From: Pseudonocardia sp. C8 | Lineage (GTDB): Bacteria > Actinomycetota > Actinomycetes > Mycobacteriales > Pseudonocardiaceae | Direction of reading: 5' to 3' | Assembly: GCF_014267175.1 (NCBI RefSeq) | Contig: NZ_JACMTR010000002.1 | Coordinates: 186,001 to 250,000 of the forward strand | DNA length: 64,000 nucleotides | Part shown: in pieces, positions 1 to 9,794 of the stretch | Position numbering within the stretch: position 1 is the stretch's first letter | Layout of the letters: every line of letters starts with the position of its first letter | Notes under the pieces: generated by a model | The model's input: only the letters and a program-made list of their open reading frames with translations | Database searches by the model: none | What the model was told of the DNA's origin: nothing | Program-made: the position numbers and the translations under genes

Positions 1-790
1 CCGCGGCCAGCGTCCGGACCTCGCCCGCCGGGCGGTCGGCCCCGTCGTCGCCCCGGACGGTGAACCGGCCCGACGACTGGCGCAGCGACAGCAGCTGCGC
101 CGCCGGGGCCATCCCGGCCCCGGCCCCGGTCGCGGGGTCGGCGGCTCCGGCGAGGAGGAGCGCGACACCGGTGCCGTGGCCGTCGCAGTCGTCGAGGCCG
201 TCACCGCCGGCGAGGTAGTCCCCGCCGCCGCGCAGCCTGCCGGCCAGCCGCGGCACCGGCGCGACCCCGGTGTCGATCACCGCAACCAGCCGGCCGGCGC
301 CGGTGGCGAGGTCCGCCGGGGGCCGCGGCACCGCACCGGTGGCCGCCCCCGGCCCGCCCGCGCCGGGTGGGCTGCAGGGACGGGTCCGGCGGAGACCGTC
401 GGCGGGGCCGGGTGGGGCGGGCTCGGACCCGGGTGGTGACCAGGCGCTCCGCTGCTCGGGTCGCGCCGGGTCCACGACGGGTGCCGGTCGGTCGAGGGGC
501 GCGGACCTCGCGGCCGGGGCCGCGGAGCGGGCGCCGGCCGGGCCCGTCCCGGGACCTGCAGGGCGTGCGCCGGGATCGGCCGGGAGCGCGCGAGGGGCGG
601 CGGAGCGTGCGCGCAGCTCGGCGGGGTGGGCGGTGCGCGGCGGGCCCGCGTCCGCCACCGCACCCGGTGGGCCGGAGCCGGCAGCGGCAGGGCGAGCGGG
701 CATCGCGGTCCCACCGGCGGCCGGGCATGCCAGCGCCACCGCGACGACCCCGGCGACGGCGGCCGCCACCGTCGCGCGCGGCCCCGTCAC
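1..790 (-). CDS. mycP: ESX-4 mycosin (subtilisin-like S8 protease), 3' part beyond the window
   Basis: This is the first 263 residues of a type VII secretion mycosin, the membrane-anchored serine protease of the ESX apparatus; the rest, including the catalytic Ser, lies left of position 1. A short hydrophobic N-terminus (residues about 8-20) looks like a signal peptide. The catalytic Asp is seen in VIDTGV (about D173) and the catalytic His in DCDGHGT (about H205); their 32-residue spacing suits mycosins. The Asp sits about 80 residues later than in mycobacterial MycP proteins because of a long Pro/Ala/Arg-rich stretch (about 30-155). The GTG start at 790 overlaps the eccD stop as GTGA, so the two genes form an operon on the minus strand. 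An eccB gene would be expected further left. The family call is firm; the start is inferred from the overlap. Confidence 0.85.
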   Translation of the reverse strand, partial: MTGPRATVAAAVAGVVAVALACPAAGGTAMPARPAAAGSGPPGAVADAGPPRTAHPAELRARSAAPRALPADPGARPAGPGTGPAGARSAAPAARSAPLDRPAPVVDPARPEQRSAWSPPGSEPAPPGPADGLRRTRPCSPPGAGGPGAATGAVPRPPADLATGAGRLVAVIDTGVAPVPRLAGRLRGGGDYLAGGDGLDDCDGHGTGVALLLAGAADPATGAGAGMAPAAQLLSLRQSSGRFTVRGDDGADRPAGEVRTLAA

Positions 791-2160
791 AGCCCGCGGA
801 CCAGGGCGAACACGCCCATCGCAGCGAGCGACACCGGGATCGCGGCCGCGGTGAGCACGAGCTCGGTGACGTCCAGCGCACGCCGGGCCGGCGGGGACGG
901 GGTCGCCCGGGCCGCGGCCGCCCCGGCCGCCACGGCCAACAGCAGGCCCGCGGCGACACCGATCCGGACCGCCGGGGCGACCGCCAGCGCCGCCGGCACG
1001 GCCGCCGCCGCGACCGCGGCCACGGCGGTCCCGGCCAGTAGCCGCGCCGGGACCGGCTCCACGAGGGCCCGGGCGCGCAGGAGCAGCACCGCCGCCGTCG
1101 CCGCGAGCAGCAGCGCCCCGGGCGGTCCGCCGACCGCCGCCGCGACCGCCGACCCGCCCGCGGCCGGCAGCGCGGTGCCGGCGAGGGTGCCGGCGTGGAG
1201 CCCGCGGGCGAGCCGTGCCCGGGCGGCGAGCACGTCCGGGGGCAGGACGCGTTCGGCCCCGGGGAGGCCGTCCGCGTCGGCGGGGACGTCCGGGGCCGGT
1301 ACACCGGCGAGCCGCAGCGCCAGCCGGGGCAGCACGGGCCCCGCCGCGAGCGCCGGCGCGGCGAGCCCGGCGGCGACCGCGCCCGGCGGGGCGTCGAGCA
1401 GCAGCCGGGCGAGCGCGGCCGCGGCCGTCCCGGTGCACGCCAGCGCGACGGCGAGCAGGGCCGGGCACACGGCGTGCCGGAGCGCCTGGCCGGCCGCCGC
1501 CACGAGCCCGGCGGCGGCCGCGGCCAGCAGCAGCGCGCCCGCCCCCGGTGGCCCGGGCAGGGCGAGGAGCCCCGCAGTCGCCGCAGCCGGCACCGCGCAC
1601 AGGCCCGCACCCGCCGGCGCGTGACCGTCCACATGCGAGCGCCGGGTCACGATCAGCGCCACGACGGCGCCTGCGGCCGCGGTCGCCGCGGCCGCAGGGC
1701 GCAGCGGACCGTCCACCGTGGAGAGCACCGCGCAGGCGGCCGCCGTGACCACGACCGCGGCCGCCGGGCCCGCCCACCGGGCGTCCCCGGCGGCGGTGCC
1801 CGCCTCGCGGACGGCGTCCGCGACGGCCTCGGCGGCGTCGTCCCGCACAGGGGGAGCGGGCGCCGGGCCGGCCGGACCGAGGCGGAGCAGGTCGCCGTCG
1901 CGCACCCGGAGCTCGTGCAGCGTCGCGTCCGGCGGCAGCGGGCCACCGGCGGCCCCGGTGAACCGCCAGGCCTCCGGGACACCGGCCCGCGACGGCCGGC
2001 CGACCAGCTCGCGCACCATGGGGACCAGCTCGGCGACCGGGACGTCCGCGGGGAGCGCCAGGTCCACCCGGCCCCGCGGGGTGAGCACGGTGGACCGCAC
2101 CCAGCGTCCGGAGTGCGGGTCGGCGGCAGGCACCGGCCGCGACGGCAGGACGGTCGTCAT
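787..2160 (-). CDS. eccD: ESX-4 integral membrane protein EccD
   Basis: EccD is the polytopic channel component of the type VII secretion inner-membrane complex. The 457-residue product begins with a soluble ubiquitin-like (YukD-type) domain of about 90 residues (RSTVLTPRGRVDLALP through LRVRDGDLLRLGP). A charged linker and about eleven very Ala/Val/Leu-rich membrane segments follow from about residue 125 to the end, which is the usual EccD layout. The ATG at 2160 was chosen because it gives the expected short N-terminus; the open frame runs further upstream but into the divergent eccC promoter region. The gene is divergent from eccC (100-bp gap) and its stop overlaps the mycP start. Locus content (no eccE, no PE/PPE or espG) matches the ancestral ESX-4 type. 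Confidence 0.9.
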   Translation of the reverse strand: MTTVLPSRPVPAADPHSGRWVRSTVLTPRGRVDLALPADVPVAELVPMVRELVGRPSRAGVPEAWRFTGAAGGPLPPDATLHELRVRDGDLLRLGPAGPAPAPPVRDDAAEAVADAVREAGTAAGDARWAGPAAAVVVTAAACAVLSTVDGPLRPAAAATAAAGAVVALIVTRRSHVDGHAPAGAGLCAVPAAATAGLLALPGPPGAGALLLAAAAAGLVAAAGQALRHAVCPALLAVALACTGTAAAALARLLLDAPPGAVAAGLAAPALAAGPVLPRLALRLAGVPAPDVPADADGLPGAERVLPPDVLAARARLARGLHAGTLAGTALPAAGGSAVAAAVGGPPGALLLAATAAVLLLRARALVEPVPARLLAGTAVAAVAAAAVPAALAVAPAVRIGVAAGLLLAVAAGAAAARATPSPPARRALDVTELVLTAAAIPVSLAAMGVFALVRGL

Positions 2161-2260
2161 GGGCGGCTCCCGAGCACTTGTCCGAAACGGCCCCGGCACC
2201 CCGGGGCGGCTGCGAGTATTCGCCGGTCCCGGCGGTCGCCGCGGGCGTTCGGGAGAAGTC
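2161..2260. promoter_or_regulatory. divergent eccD/eccC promoter region
   Basis: This 100-bp gap separates the two divergently transcribed halves of the ESX-4 locus and must hold both promoters. A TTGTCC hexamer near 2178 and an AT-containing GAGTATT near 2214 are the only promoter-like words I see; they are not well spaced as one promoter. GGGAGAAG just before 2261 can serve as ribosome binding site for eccC. Confidence 0.4.
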
Positions 2261-5200
2261 GTGATCGCCCGGGGAGGCGCGGTGGCGGGAACGGTCGGTG
2301 TGCGGCGCCCGCGGCGGACGGTGCCCGAGCTGCCCGGCGGGGAGCTGGTGCTGGAGCCGCCGCCCGAGCCCGAACGCCCGGTCCCGGGCGGTCTCGCCCA
2401 GCGGCTGCTCCCGCTGGTGATGATCGCCGGATCGCTGCTGTTCGTCGTGGTCGGCCGGGGTGACGCGAGCTCCTGGCTGTTCGGCGGGATGTTCGCACTG
2501 TCGGCGGTGGGCATGCTGGTGTCCGGCGGCGGGCGGGGCGCCGGCGCCCGCACCGCGGCGATGGACGAGGACCGCCGCGACTACCTGCGCTACCTCGGCG
2601 TCCTCGACCGGACGGCGGCGGAGATCGCCGACCGGCAGCGCCGGGCCCTCGAGACCGTGCACCCGGAACCCGGGGCCTGGCCGGAAGTGCTGGCCACCGG
2701 CCGGCTCTGGGAGCGCCGCCCCGATGACGACGACTTCGGCAGGCTCCGCGCAGGCCGTGGCCCGCAGCGGCTCGCGACCCGGCTCGTCGCCCCGCAGACC
2801 GGTCCACTCGAGACCCTCGAGCCGCTCTCCGCGCTCGCGTTGCGCCGCTTCCTCCGGCGCCGCTCCACGGTGGCGGACCTGCCGGTCGCGGTGGACGTCC
2901 GGGCGGCGGCGACGATCTGGCTCGAGCCCGACCCGGATGGCCGCCCGCCCGGCCCGGTGCCGGACCTGGCCCGCGCGATCGTCGCCCAGTACGTCCTGTG
3001 GCACGGACCGGACGACGCCCGGCTGGCCGTCGTCGCCCCCGGAGTCGCCGCGGCCCGGTGGGACTGGGCGAAGTGGCTGCCGCACGTCGAGCATCCCCGG
3101 CTCCGGGACGCCGTCGGGCCGGTCCGGATGATCACCGACGACCCCGACCGGGTGCGCCGGTGGTGGGTCGACGAGCCGTCGTCGGCCAGCCGGCACCTGC
3201 TCGTCGTGCTCGACGGCGCCGCCGACACGCCCGGGGCCTGGGCGGGCCTGCCCGGCGTGACCGTGCTGCGGCTCGGCCCGTCCGGCGGGCGGCGGCCCGC
3301 GGCGTCGGTGCTGCGGCTCGCCACCGGGACCGGTCCGGGCGGTTCCCGCACGCTGCGGCGCGGCGGACCGGGCGGCACCGGCATCGGGACCGCGGACGCC
3401 GTCACCGTCGCGGAGGCGCTGGCACTCGCCCGGCGGCTGGCGCGCTACCGGCCCGAGGGTGCCGCGGACGCCGACGCTCCGTCGACACCGGACACCCAGG
3501 GGTTGCCCGCACTCCTGGGCCTGTCCCGTGTGGACCCGGCGTCGGTCGTGGAGCTGCGCCGCCGCCGCGGACCGGCGGAACGGCTGCGGGTGCCGCTCGG
3601 CACCGATCCGGCCGGGCGTCCGGTGCTGCTGGACCTCAAGGAGTCCGCGCAGGGCGGGGCCGGGCCGCACGGCCTCTGCCTCGGGGCGACGGGTTCGGGC
3701 AAGTCGGAGCTGCTGCGGACGCTGGTGCTCGGGCTCGTCGCCACGCACGCCGCCGACGAGCTCAACCTCGTGCTCGTCGACTTCAAGGGTGGCGCGACGT
3801 TCCTGGGCCTGGCGGGGCTGCCGCACGTCTCCGCGGTGATCACCAACCTGGCCGAGGAGCTGACCCTGGTCGACCGGATGGCCGACGCGCTGGCCGGCGA
3901 GATCAACCGGCGGCAGGAGCTGCTGCGGGCGGCGGGGAACCTTGCGTCGGTCGACGCCTACGAGGCCGCCCGGCGGGCCGGGACGGTGCGGGAACCGCTG
4001 CCGTCGTTGCTGGTCGTGGTCGACGAGTTCTCCGAGCTGCTCGCGCGGCGCCCGGAGATGATCGACCTGATGGTCACCGTCGGCCGGCTCGGCCGGTCGC
4101 TGGGCATCCACCTGCTGCTCGCCTCCCAGCGGCTGGAGGAGGGGCGGCTGCGCGGGCTCGAGTCGCACCTGTCGTACCGGATCGCGCTGCGCACGTTCTC
4201 CGCCGCCGAGTCGCGTGCGGTGCTCGGCGTGCCCGACGCGCACCTGCTCCCGCCGACGCCCGGTGCCGCCTACCTGTCCGCGGGCACCGACGAGCTGGTG
4301 CGGTTCCGGGCGGCCTACGTCTCGGGGCCGGAGGGGCGGCCCGACGAGCGGCGGCGGGTGGCCACGCCGCGGCGGGTGCTGCCGTTCCGCGCGGGGCCGG
4401 TCGCGGAGCCGGGGCGGCCCCCCGGGGACGCGCCGGCCGGCGCGATGCGCCGGGGAGGACCGGCGCCCGGCCCCGCGCGCTCGGGCGGGCAGGCACCGCC
4501 GGGCGTCGACCACGGGGGCGGCCCGGTCACGGTGCTCGACCGGATCGTCGCCGCGGTCTCCGGCCCCGGGCCGCGGGCGCACCGGGTGTGGCTGCCGCCG
4601 CTGGCGGAGCCGCCCCCGCTGCCCACGGTGCTCGGCGACCCGGTGACGCGCGCGGGCCGCGGCCTGCAGGCGCCCGGCCCGGCCGGACGGCTCGCGGCGC
4701 CGATCGGCCTGGTCGACCGGCCGTACCTGCAGCGCCGGGACCCGCTGGTGGTGGACATGTCCGGGGCCGCAGGTCACCTCGCCGTCGTCGGCGGCCCGCG
4801 GTCGGGGAAGTCGACGGCGCTGCACACGCTCGTCCTCGCGCTGGCGCTGACCCACACGCCGGACGAGCTGGGCGTGCACGTCCTCGACCTGGGCGGCGGC
4901 GCGCTCGGGTCGCTCGCCGCCCTTCCGCACGTCGGCACCGTCGCCGGGCGCCGCCGTACCGATCTCGTGCGCCGGGTCGTCGCGGAGGCCGTGGCGGCCG
5001 TCGAGCACCGGGAGCAGCTGTTCGCCGCGCACGGGATCGCCGGGGTCGAGGAGTACCGGGCACGGCGGGCCGCGGGCGGGCTGTCCGGCGAGCCGTGCAC
5101 CGACCTGCTGCTGGTGGTCGACGGGTATCCCGCGCTGCGGTCCGGGTTCGAGGACCTCGACGAGAAGCTGACGGTCCTCGCGTCGCGCGGGCTCGCCTAC

Positions 5201-6223
5201 GGCGTGCACCTCGCCGTGTCCGCCGGGCGCTGGGCCGAGTTCCGGCCGGCGCTCGCCGACCAGCTGGGGAGCCGGCTCGAGCTGCGGCTCGGCGACCCCG
5301 CCGACTCGGTCGTGGACCGCCGCCGGGCCGCCGACGTGCCCGCCCGGCCCGGCCACGCCCTCGCCCCGGACGGTGCAGCCGCCGTGCTCGCCGCCCCGGC
5401 CCGGGCGTCCGGCGCCGACCTCGCCCCGGACGTCGCCGCGGCGTGGGCCGGGCCGGGGATGCCGGAGGCCCGCCTGCTCCCCGAGCGGATCACGGTCACG
5501 GAGCTGCCGCCGGGCCCCGGCCGCGGGCCCGCGCTCGGCGTCGACGAGGACCGGCTCGCGACCGTCGAGCTCGACCCCGACGAACCGCACCTGCTCTGCT
5601 TCGCCGACTCCGGCGGCGGCAAGACCAACCTGCTGCGGCTGCTGGCCCGGGGCATCGCTGCGCGGTGGACGCCCGACGAGGCTCGGATCGTCGTCGTCGA
5701 CCACCGGCGGACACTGCTCGGCGGCGTCCCGGACACCCACCTGCTGGTCCATGCCGCGACCGCGCAGGCCGGCGCGGACGCCTGCGCGGAGATCGCCGGG
5801 TCGCTGGGCAGGCGGCTGCCCGGGCCGGACGTGACGCCCGAGCAGCTGCGCGAGCGGTCGTGGTGGAGCGGCCCGGACGTCTGGCTGCTGGTGGACGACT
5901 ACGACATCGTCGTCCCGGCGGCCGGCAGCACGGGTGGGCACCCGCTGCTGCCGCTCACCGAGTTCCTCCCGCAGGCCCGCGACGTCGGCCTGCACGTGGT
6001 GGTCACCCGCCGGACCGGAGGGGCGGGGCGGGCGCTGTTCGACCCGGTACTCGGCCGGCTGCGTGAGCTCGGGGCGCCCGGGCTGGTCGGCTCCGGCAGC
6101 CCGGACGAGGGCGCCCTCCTGGAGAAGGTGAAGCCGGAGCCGATGCCGCCGGGCCGCGCCGTGCTGGTGGACCGGCGCGCCGGCGCGCGCCGGATGCAGC
6201 TGGCCTGGGCCGATCCGGGGTGA
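2261..6223 (+). CDS. eccC: ESX-4 FtsK/SpoIIIE-type ATPase EccC (single polypeptide)
   Basis: EccC is the motor ATPase of the type VII secretion system; it recognises WXG100 substrates and powers export. The product is about 1,320 residues with two N-terminal membrane segments (within about 40-95) and three FtsK/SpoIIIE ATPase domains. Walker A motifs are GATGSGKS (about 475), GGPRSGKS (about 844) and the degenerate ADSGGGKT (about 1115). Walker B LLVVVDEF is in the first domain and LLLVVDGY in the second. EccCa and EccCb are fused, as in ESX-4. I chose GTG 2261, preceded by GGGAGAAG; GTG 2282, preceded by GGGGAGG, is an equally acceptable start. The stop overlaps the next gene as GTGA. The first domain has the full signature, while the second and third look less canonical, as usual in this family. 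Confidence 0.93.
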   Translation: MIARGGAVAGTVGVRRPRRTVPELPGGELVLEPPPEPERPVPGGLAQRLLPLVMIAGSLLFVVVGRGDASSWLFGGMFALSAVGMLVSGGGRGAGARTAAMDEDRRDYLRYLGVLDRTAAEIADRQRRALETVHPEPGAWPEVLATGRLWERRPDDDDFGRLRAGRGPQRLATRLVAPQTGPLETLEPLSALALRRFLRRRSTVADLPVAVDVRAAATIWLEPDPDGRPPGPVPDLARAIVAQYVLWHGPDDARLAVVAPGVAAARWDWAKWLPHVEHPRLRDAVGPVRMITDDPDRVRRWWVDEPSSASRHLLVVLDGAADTPGAWAGLPGVTVLRLGPSGGRRPAASVLRLATGTGPGGSRTLRRGGPGGTGIGTADAVTVAEALALARRLARYRPEGAADADAPSTPDTQGLPALLGLSRVDPASVVELRRRRGPAERLRVPLGTDPAGRPVLLDLKESAQGGAGPHGLCLGATGSGKSELLRTLVLGLVATHAADELNLVLVDFKGGATFLGLAGLPHVSAVITNLAEELTLVDRMADALAGEINRRQELLRAAGNLASVDAYEAARRAGTVREPLPSLLVVVDEFSELLARRPEMIDLMVTVGRLGRSLGIHLLLASQRLEEGRLRGLESHLSYRIALRTFSAAESRAVLGVPDAHLLPPTPGAAYLSAGTDELVRFRAAYVSGPEGRPDERRRVATPRRVLPFRAGPVAEPGRPPGDAPAGAMRRGGPAPGPARSGGQAPPGVDHGGGPVTVLDRIVAAVSGPGPRAHRVWLPPLAEPPPLPTVLGDPVTRAGRGLQAPGPAGRLAAPIGLVDRPYLQRRDPLVVDMSGAAGHLAVVGGPRSGKSTALHTLVLALALTHTPDELGVHVLDLGGGALGSLAALPHVGTVAGRRRTDLVRRVVAEAVAAVEHREQLFAAHGIAGVEEYRARRAAGGLSGEPCTDLLLVVDGYPALRSGFEDLDEKLTVLASRGLAYGVHLAVSAGRWAEFRPALADQLGSRLELRLGDPADSVVDRRRAADVPARPGHALAPDGAAAVLAAPARASGADLAPDVAAAWAGPGMPEARLLPERITVTELPPGPGRGPALGVDEDRLATVELDPDEPHLLCFADSGGGKTNLLRLLARGIAARWTPDEARIVVVDHRRTLLGGVPDTHLLVHAATAQAGADACAEIAGSLGRRLPGPDVTPEQLRERSWWSGPDVWLLVDDYDIVVPAAGSTGGHPLLPLTEFLPQARDVGLHVVVTRRTGGAGRALFDPVLGRLRELGAPGLVGSGSPDEGALLEKVKPEPMPPGRAVLVDRRAGARRMQLAWADPG

Positions 6224-7593
6224 CCGGGTTCGCGGTGGCGGTGCACACCGGTCCGTCGCGGGTGCTGCTCGCCGCGGCGGACGCCGGCGGGGTCCGGCTG
6301 CTGGCCGCCGCGCCACCGGGGACCGCGCCCGGCCGGGCCGTCGACGACTTCTTCGGTGACGAGCCGCCCGCCGTCGTCGTGCGGGTCGGGACGACGCCGG
6401 GCGGCGCGTTCCCCGGGGTGCCCCGGGTGATGGCGGTGCCGGTCGCGGTCGCCGTGCTCGCCGTCGGACCGCCACCACCGGCCGGGCCGGTGCTCGTGGT
6501 CGACGCGGGCACGGCCGGGACCGAGGTGGCGGTGGTCGACGACGGGATCGTCACCCGGGTGAGCCCCGGCGGCCGGGGAGGAGCGGCGAACCCGCGCAAC
6601 GGCCGGGGAGCGGCGGCGAGCCCGGGCGGTGGCGGAGGGGTGGCCCGGGGCGACGTGCGGGACGTCGCGGTGCTCCGGGCGGTGGCGTGCCGGGCCGGGG
6701 CGGTCGAGGTCGTCGTGGCCGGGGAACGGGCCGCCGACGACCCGGGCTGGGTGGCCGCGGTGGCCGCGGCCGCACCCTGCCCGGTCCGGACCGCCGGGCC
6801 GCGGGCGGACGACGACCCGGCCGCCGTCCCCGGGGCGGGCGCGGACACCGCGGCGGTCCTCGGGGCGGCCCTGCTCGGCGCGGGCCTGCTCGCGCAGGTG
6901 AGCCGGAGCCCGGCAGCCACGGCCCGGTTCCGGGAATCGGGCGGCGGGCCGCCGGGTGACGGCTGCACCGTCCCGGGTGCTGCAGCCGGCCGTGGCGGGG
7001 CGGGGCACACCGGCCGCGGCGAGCCCGGGGACTCCGGCCGCGGCGAACCACCGGGCACCGACCGTCCGGGCCGGGGGCGGCTGCTCCTCCCCGCCGTCGC
7101 CGTGCTCGGGGCGGTGCTCGTCGCCGCCGGGCTGGCCCTCGGCGGCCCGGAACGGCCGGCGCCGGCCGAGGACGCGGTCGTCGTCCAGTACGGATACGCG
7201 GCCGCCCTGCCCGCCGGCTGGGAGCACACCGGCGGCGATCCGGGCCGGCGCCGCGTCCTGCTCACCCCGGTGGGCCGGCCGGACGGGGCCGACCTGATCG
7301 TCGTCGAGCGCAGCCCGCTGCCGTACGACGCCGCCCGCGAACCCATCCGGCTCCGGCGTGAGCTGGCGGCACTGCTGGCCGGCGAGGCCGGTGTCACGCC
7401 ACCTGCACCGGTCGTCGTCGCCGGCCGGACGGTCCTCGGCTACACCCAGCGGCCCGGTGACGGCACGGTCGTCGACTGGCACGTCCTGCCGGAGGCCCCG
7501 GACCAGCTCGTCGTCGGCTGCCGCCGGCCCGCGGGCGCGCCACCGGCCCCGGCCTGCGCCGCGGTCGTCGGATCGGTGCGCCCGGCACCCTAG
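6220..7593 (+). CDS. type VII secretion-associated protein, Rv3446c family
   Basis: This 457-residue protein occupies the position of Rv3446c, between eccC4 and the esx pair. Its N-terminal half (residues 1-200) looks like a degenerate actin/FGGY-type fold with a VLVVDAGTAGTEVAVVDDG motif. Gly/Arg-rich linkers with GRGEPG-like repeats follow (about 225-285). A single membrane segment (about 287-308) precedes a C-terminal domain (about 320-457), including YGYAAALPAGWEHTGGD and VVVAGRTVLGYTQRP, typical of the T7SS-associated Rv3446c C-terminal family. The GTG start overlaps the eccC stop, so it is in the eccC operon. The molecular role in secretion is unknown; topology suggests a cytoplasmic N-domain and an exported C-domain. 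Confidence 0.8.
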   Translation: MTGFAVAVHTGPSRVLLAAADAGGVRLLAAAPPGTAPGRAVDDFFGDEPPAVVVRVGTTPGGAFPGVPRVMAVPVAVAVLAVGPPPPAGPVLVVDAGTAGTEVAVVDDGIVTRVSPGGRGGAANPRNGRGAAASPGGGGGVARGDVRDVAVLRAVACRAGAVEVVVAGERAADDPGWVAAVAAAAPCPVRTAGPRADDDPAAVPGAGADTAAVLGAALLGAGLLAQVSRSPAATARFRESGGGPPGDGCTVPGAAAGRGGAGHTGRGEPGDSGRGEPPGTDRPGRGRLLLPAVAVLGAVLVAAGLALGGPERPAPAEDAVVVQYGYAAALPAGWEHTGGDPGRRRVLLTPVGRPDGADLIVVERSPLPYDAAREPIRLRRELAALLAGEAGVTPPAPVVVAGRTVLGYTQRPGDGTVVDWHVLPEAPDQLVVGCRRPAGAPPAPACAAVVGSVRPAP

Positions 7594-7875
7594 GACCCGA
7601 CCGGTGCCCGGCCCGGCGCGTCGCACCTCTCTCCCAGCAGACGCTCACGCAACCGGGCGCTGCTCGCGCAACCGGGTGAGCGTCTGCCGGGTTCGGTGAG
7701 CGTCTGCCGGCGGCACGGCGGTGGCGGGCGTGGCGGGCGGCGTTCGCGGGCGTGAACGCCGCCGTGCGTACGGCCGTGCCGGGGCGGCCCGCCTGCAACC
7801 GTGCCCCGGCCGGGGACGGAGGTCCCCGGAACCGGGCGGGCGACCGCCCGGGTCGCACCGGGATGGGGTGAGCGC
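7594..7875 (+). promoter_or_regulatory. esx upstream region with inverted and direct 11-bp repeats
   Basis: This gap before the WXG100 pair contains CAGACGCTCAC at 7638-7648 and its perfect inverse GTGAGCGTCTG at 7676-7686, then a direct copy at 7696-7706, exactly 20 bp after the second. The inverted pair could form an RNA hairpin ending the eccC operon, or the set could be a multi-site operator. No clear -10 is seen nearby. Confidence 0.5.
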
Positions 7876-8187
7876 ATGGCCGAGGGGTTCGGCACGACGA
7901 CACAGGAGATGGCCCTGGCCGCGGGCCGGGTCCGGGAGGTGAGCGCCGCGGTCAACGGCGAGCTGGGCGGCCTGCGGTCGCGGCTGGAGGCGACCCGCGG
8001 CCAGTGGGTGGGGGCCGCGGCCACGGCGTTCACCGCGCTGATGGCCGAGTGGGACGCCGAGGCGAAGCGGCTCAACGCCGCGCTCGCCGACATCGCCGAG
8101 CAGCTGGGCGGGACGGCCACGGCCTACCAGCAGGTCGAGGACGCCAACGCGCGGAACGTCTCCGCCATCACGTCGGCGCTGGGCTGA
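7876..8187 (+). CDS. WXG100 family type VII secretion substrate (EsxB/EsxU-like)
   Basis: This 103-residue helical-hairpin protein has the WXG100 layout: helix 1 to about residue 40, the turn motif QWVGAAATAF (W-V-G) near residue 44, then helix 2. A C-terminal YQQVE fits the YxxxD/E secretion signal. ATG 7876 follows GGGGTGAGCGC. It is the first of two adjacent WXG100 genes 14 nt apart and should form a heterodimer with the next product, as Rv3445c/Rv3444c do in ESX-4. The export route would be the EccC/EccD machinery encoded just upstream. Symbols esxU/esxT are not assigned because substrate orthology cannot be fixed by eye. Confidence 0.9.
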   Translation: MAEGFGTTTQEMALAAGRVREVSAAVNGELGGLRSRLEATRGQWVGAAATAFTALMAEWDAEAKRLNAALADIAEQLGGTATAYQQVEDANARNVSAITSALG

Positions 8188-8201
8188 GGAGGGGACCACC
8201 G

Positions 8202-8495
8202 ATGGGATCGGAGATCAAGGTCACGTTCGCCGCGATCGAGCAGGCCGCCGTCGACATCGACGCGGCCCGGGCGCGGATCACCGGGCAGCTCGGGGACCTC
8301 CGGCGCCACCTCGGCCCGGTCGTGGCGAGCTGGACGGGGGACGCGGCCGACCGGTATCACGAGGCCCAGCAGCGCTGGGACCGCTCCGCGGCCGAGCTGA
8401 CCGAGACGCTCCAGAGGATCAAGGGCCTGGTCCTCGGGGCGGGGGAGGGGTACCGGTCGGTCGAGGCGGCCAACGCCCGCCGGTTCACGGTCTGA
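8202..8495 (+). CDS. WXG100 family type VII secretion substrate (EsxA/EsxT-like)
   Basis: This is the second WXG100 protein of the pair, 97 residues. The turn motif is SWTGDAADRY (W-T-G) near residue 47, flanked by two amphipathic helices. Near the C-terminus GYRSVEAANARRF carries a YxxxE motif, closely resembling AYQQVEDANARNV of its partner. ATG 8202 is preceded by a strong GAGGAGGGG ribosome binding site. The expected role is secretion as an antiparallel four-helix heterodimer. Both partners carry a YxxxE motif, whereas in mycobacterial EsxA/EsxB the signal is usually described on one. Confidence 0.9.
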   Translation: MGSEIKVTFAAIEQAAVDIDAARARITGQLGDLRRHLGPVVASWTGDAADRYHEAQQRWDRSAAELTETLQRIKGLVLGAGEGYRSVEAANARRFTV

Positions 8496-8764
8496 CCGCG
8501 CCCGGGAGCGGTTCGCCGACCCCCCGCGCCCGCTCCCGGGACCGCCGGGTACTCTTGACTCTCGTTGTGCAGCGGTGGAGACCCGCGGGCGCCGTCCGTC
8601 GTTCCTCGAGCAGGTGCGCGAGGCAGTGAGTCCGGCGGGTGAGCGTCCCTCCGGCGTCCACCAGCGGCACGCTGAGGAACCACCGACACACCAGTGTGGG
8701 CCGGAGCCGCGCGAACCCCGCCGGTACCGCCCACCGAAGCCGAGAACGACGACGAGGTAGATCC
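8496..8764 (+). promoter_or_regulatory. rplM-rpsI promoter and long 5' leader
   Basis: This 269-bp non-coding gap precedes rplM. A TACTCT hexamer at 8550-8555 is a good actinobacterial -10 and would give a leader of about 200 nt. Ribosomal-protein operons often have regulatory leaders, but I cannot identify a specific fold. GTGAGCGTCCC at 8639-8649 resembles the GTGAGCGT words seen before the esx genes and near 41,950. An open frame with an ATG at 8639 reading into rplM has no ribosomal-protein content before GTG 8765. Confidence 0.45.
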
Positions 8765-9204
8765 GTGCCCACGTACAGCCCGAAGCCCGGCGACATCACC
8801 CGCGCCTGGCACGTGATCGACGCCGACGACGTGCGCCTCGGTCGGCTCGCCGCCCAGGCCGCCACGCTGCTGCGCGGCAAGCACAAGCCGACCTACGCGC
8901 CGCACGTCGACAACGGCGACTTCGTGGTGATCGTGAACGCGGAGAAGGTCTCGGTGTCCGGCAACAAGCGCGACGACAAGTTCGTCTACCGGCACTCCGG
9001 TTACCCGGGCGGTCTCCGCCAGCGTTCGGTCGGCGAGATGATCGACAGCCACCCGGACCGCCTGGTCGAGAAGGCGATCAAGGGCATGCTGCCGAAGAAC
9101 CGTCTCGGACGCGCGATGGCCAAGAAGCTGAAGGTCTACGCCGGCCCGTCGCACCCGCACGGCGCCCAGAAGCCGGAGCCGTTCGAGATCAAGCAGGTCA
9201 GCCA

Positions 9205-9208
<4 letters not shown>
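8765..9208 (+). CDS. rplM: 50S ribosomal protein L13
   Basis: L13 is an early-assembling large-subunit protein. The 147-residue product matches the usual length, with the conserved blocks [31 protein letters not shown] and [10 protein letters not shown], and the [18 protein letters not shown] region. The GTG at 8765 gives the normal actinobacterial N-terminus ([15 protein letters not shown]). It is co-transcribed with rpsI; the rpsI GTG may overlap its stop. Gene order esx-rplM-rpsI-glmM is that of mycobacteria. Confidence 0.97.
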
Positions 9209-9783
<575 letters not shown>

Positions 9784-9794
9784 ACCGCAGCCGG

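Noticed and set aside
8496..8764. A specific L13 autoregulatory leader or riboswitch before rplM
   Set aside because: A long leader is likely, but I could not recognise a conserved fold by eye.
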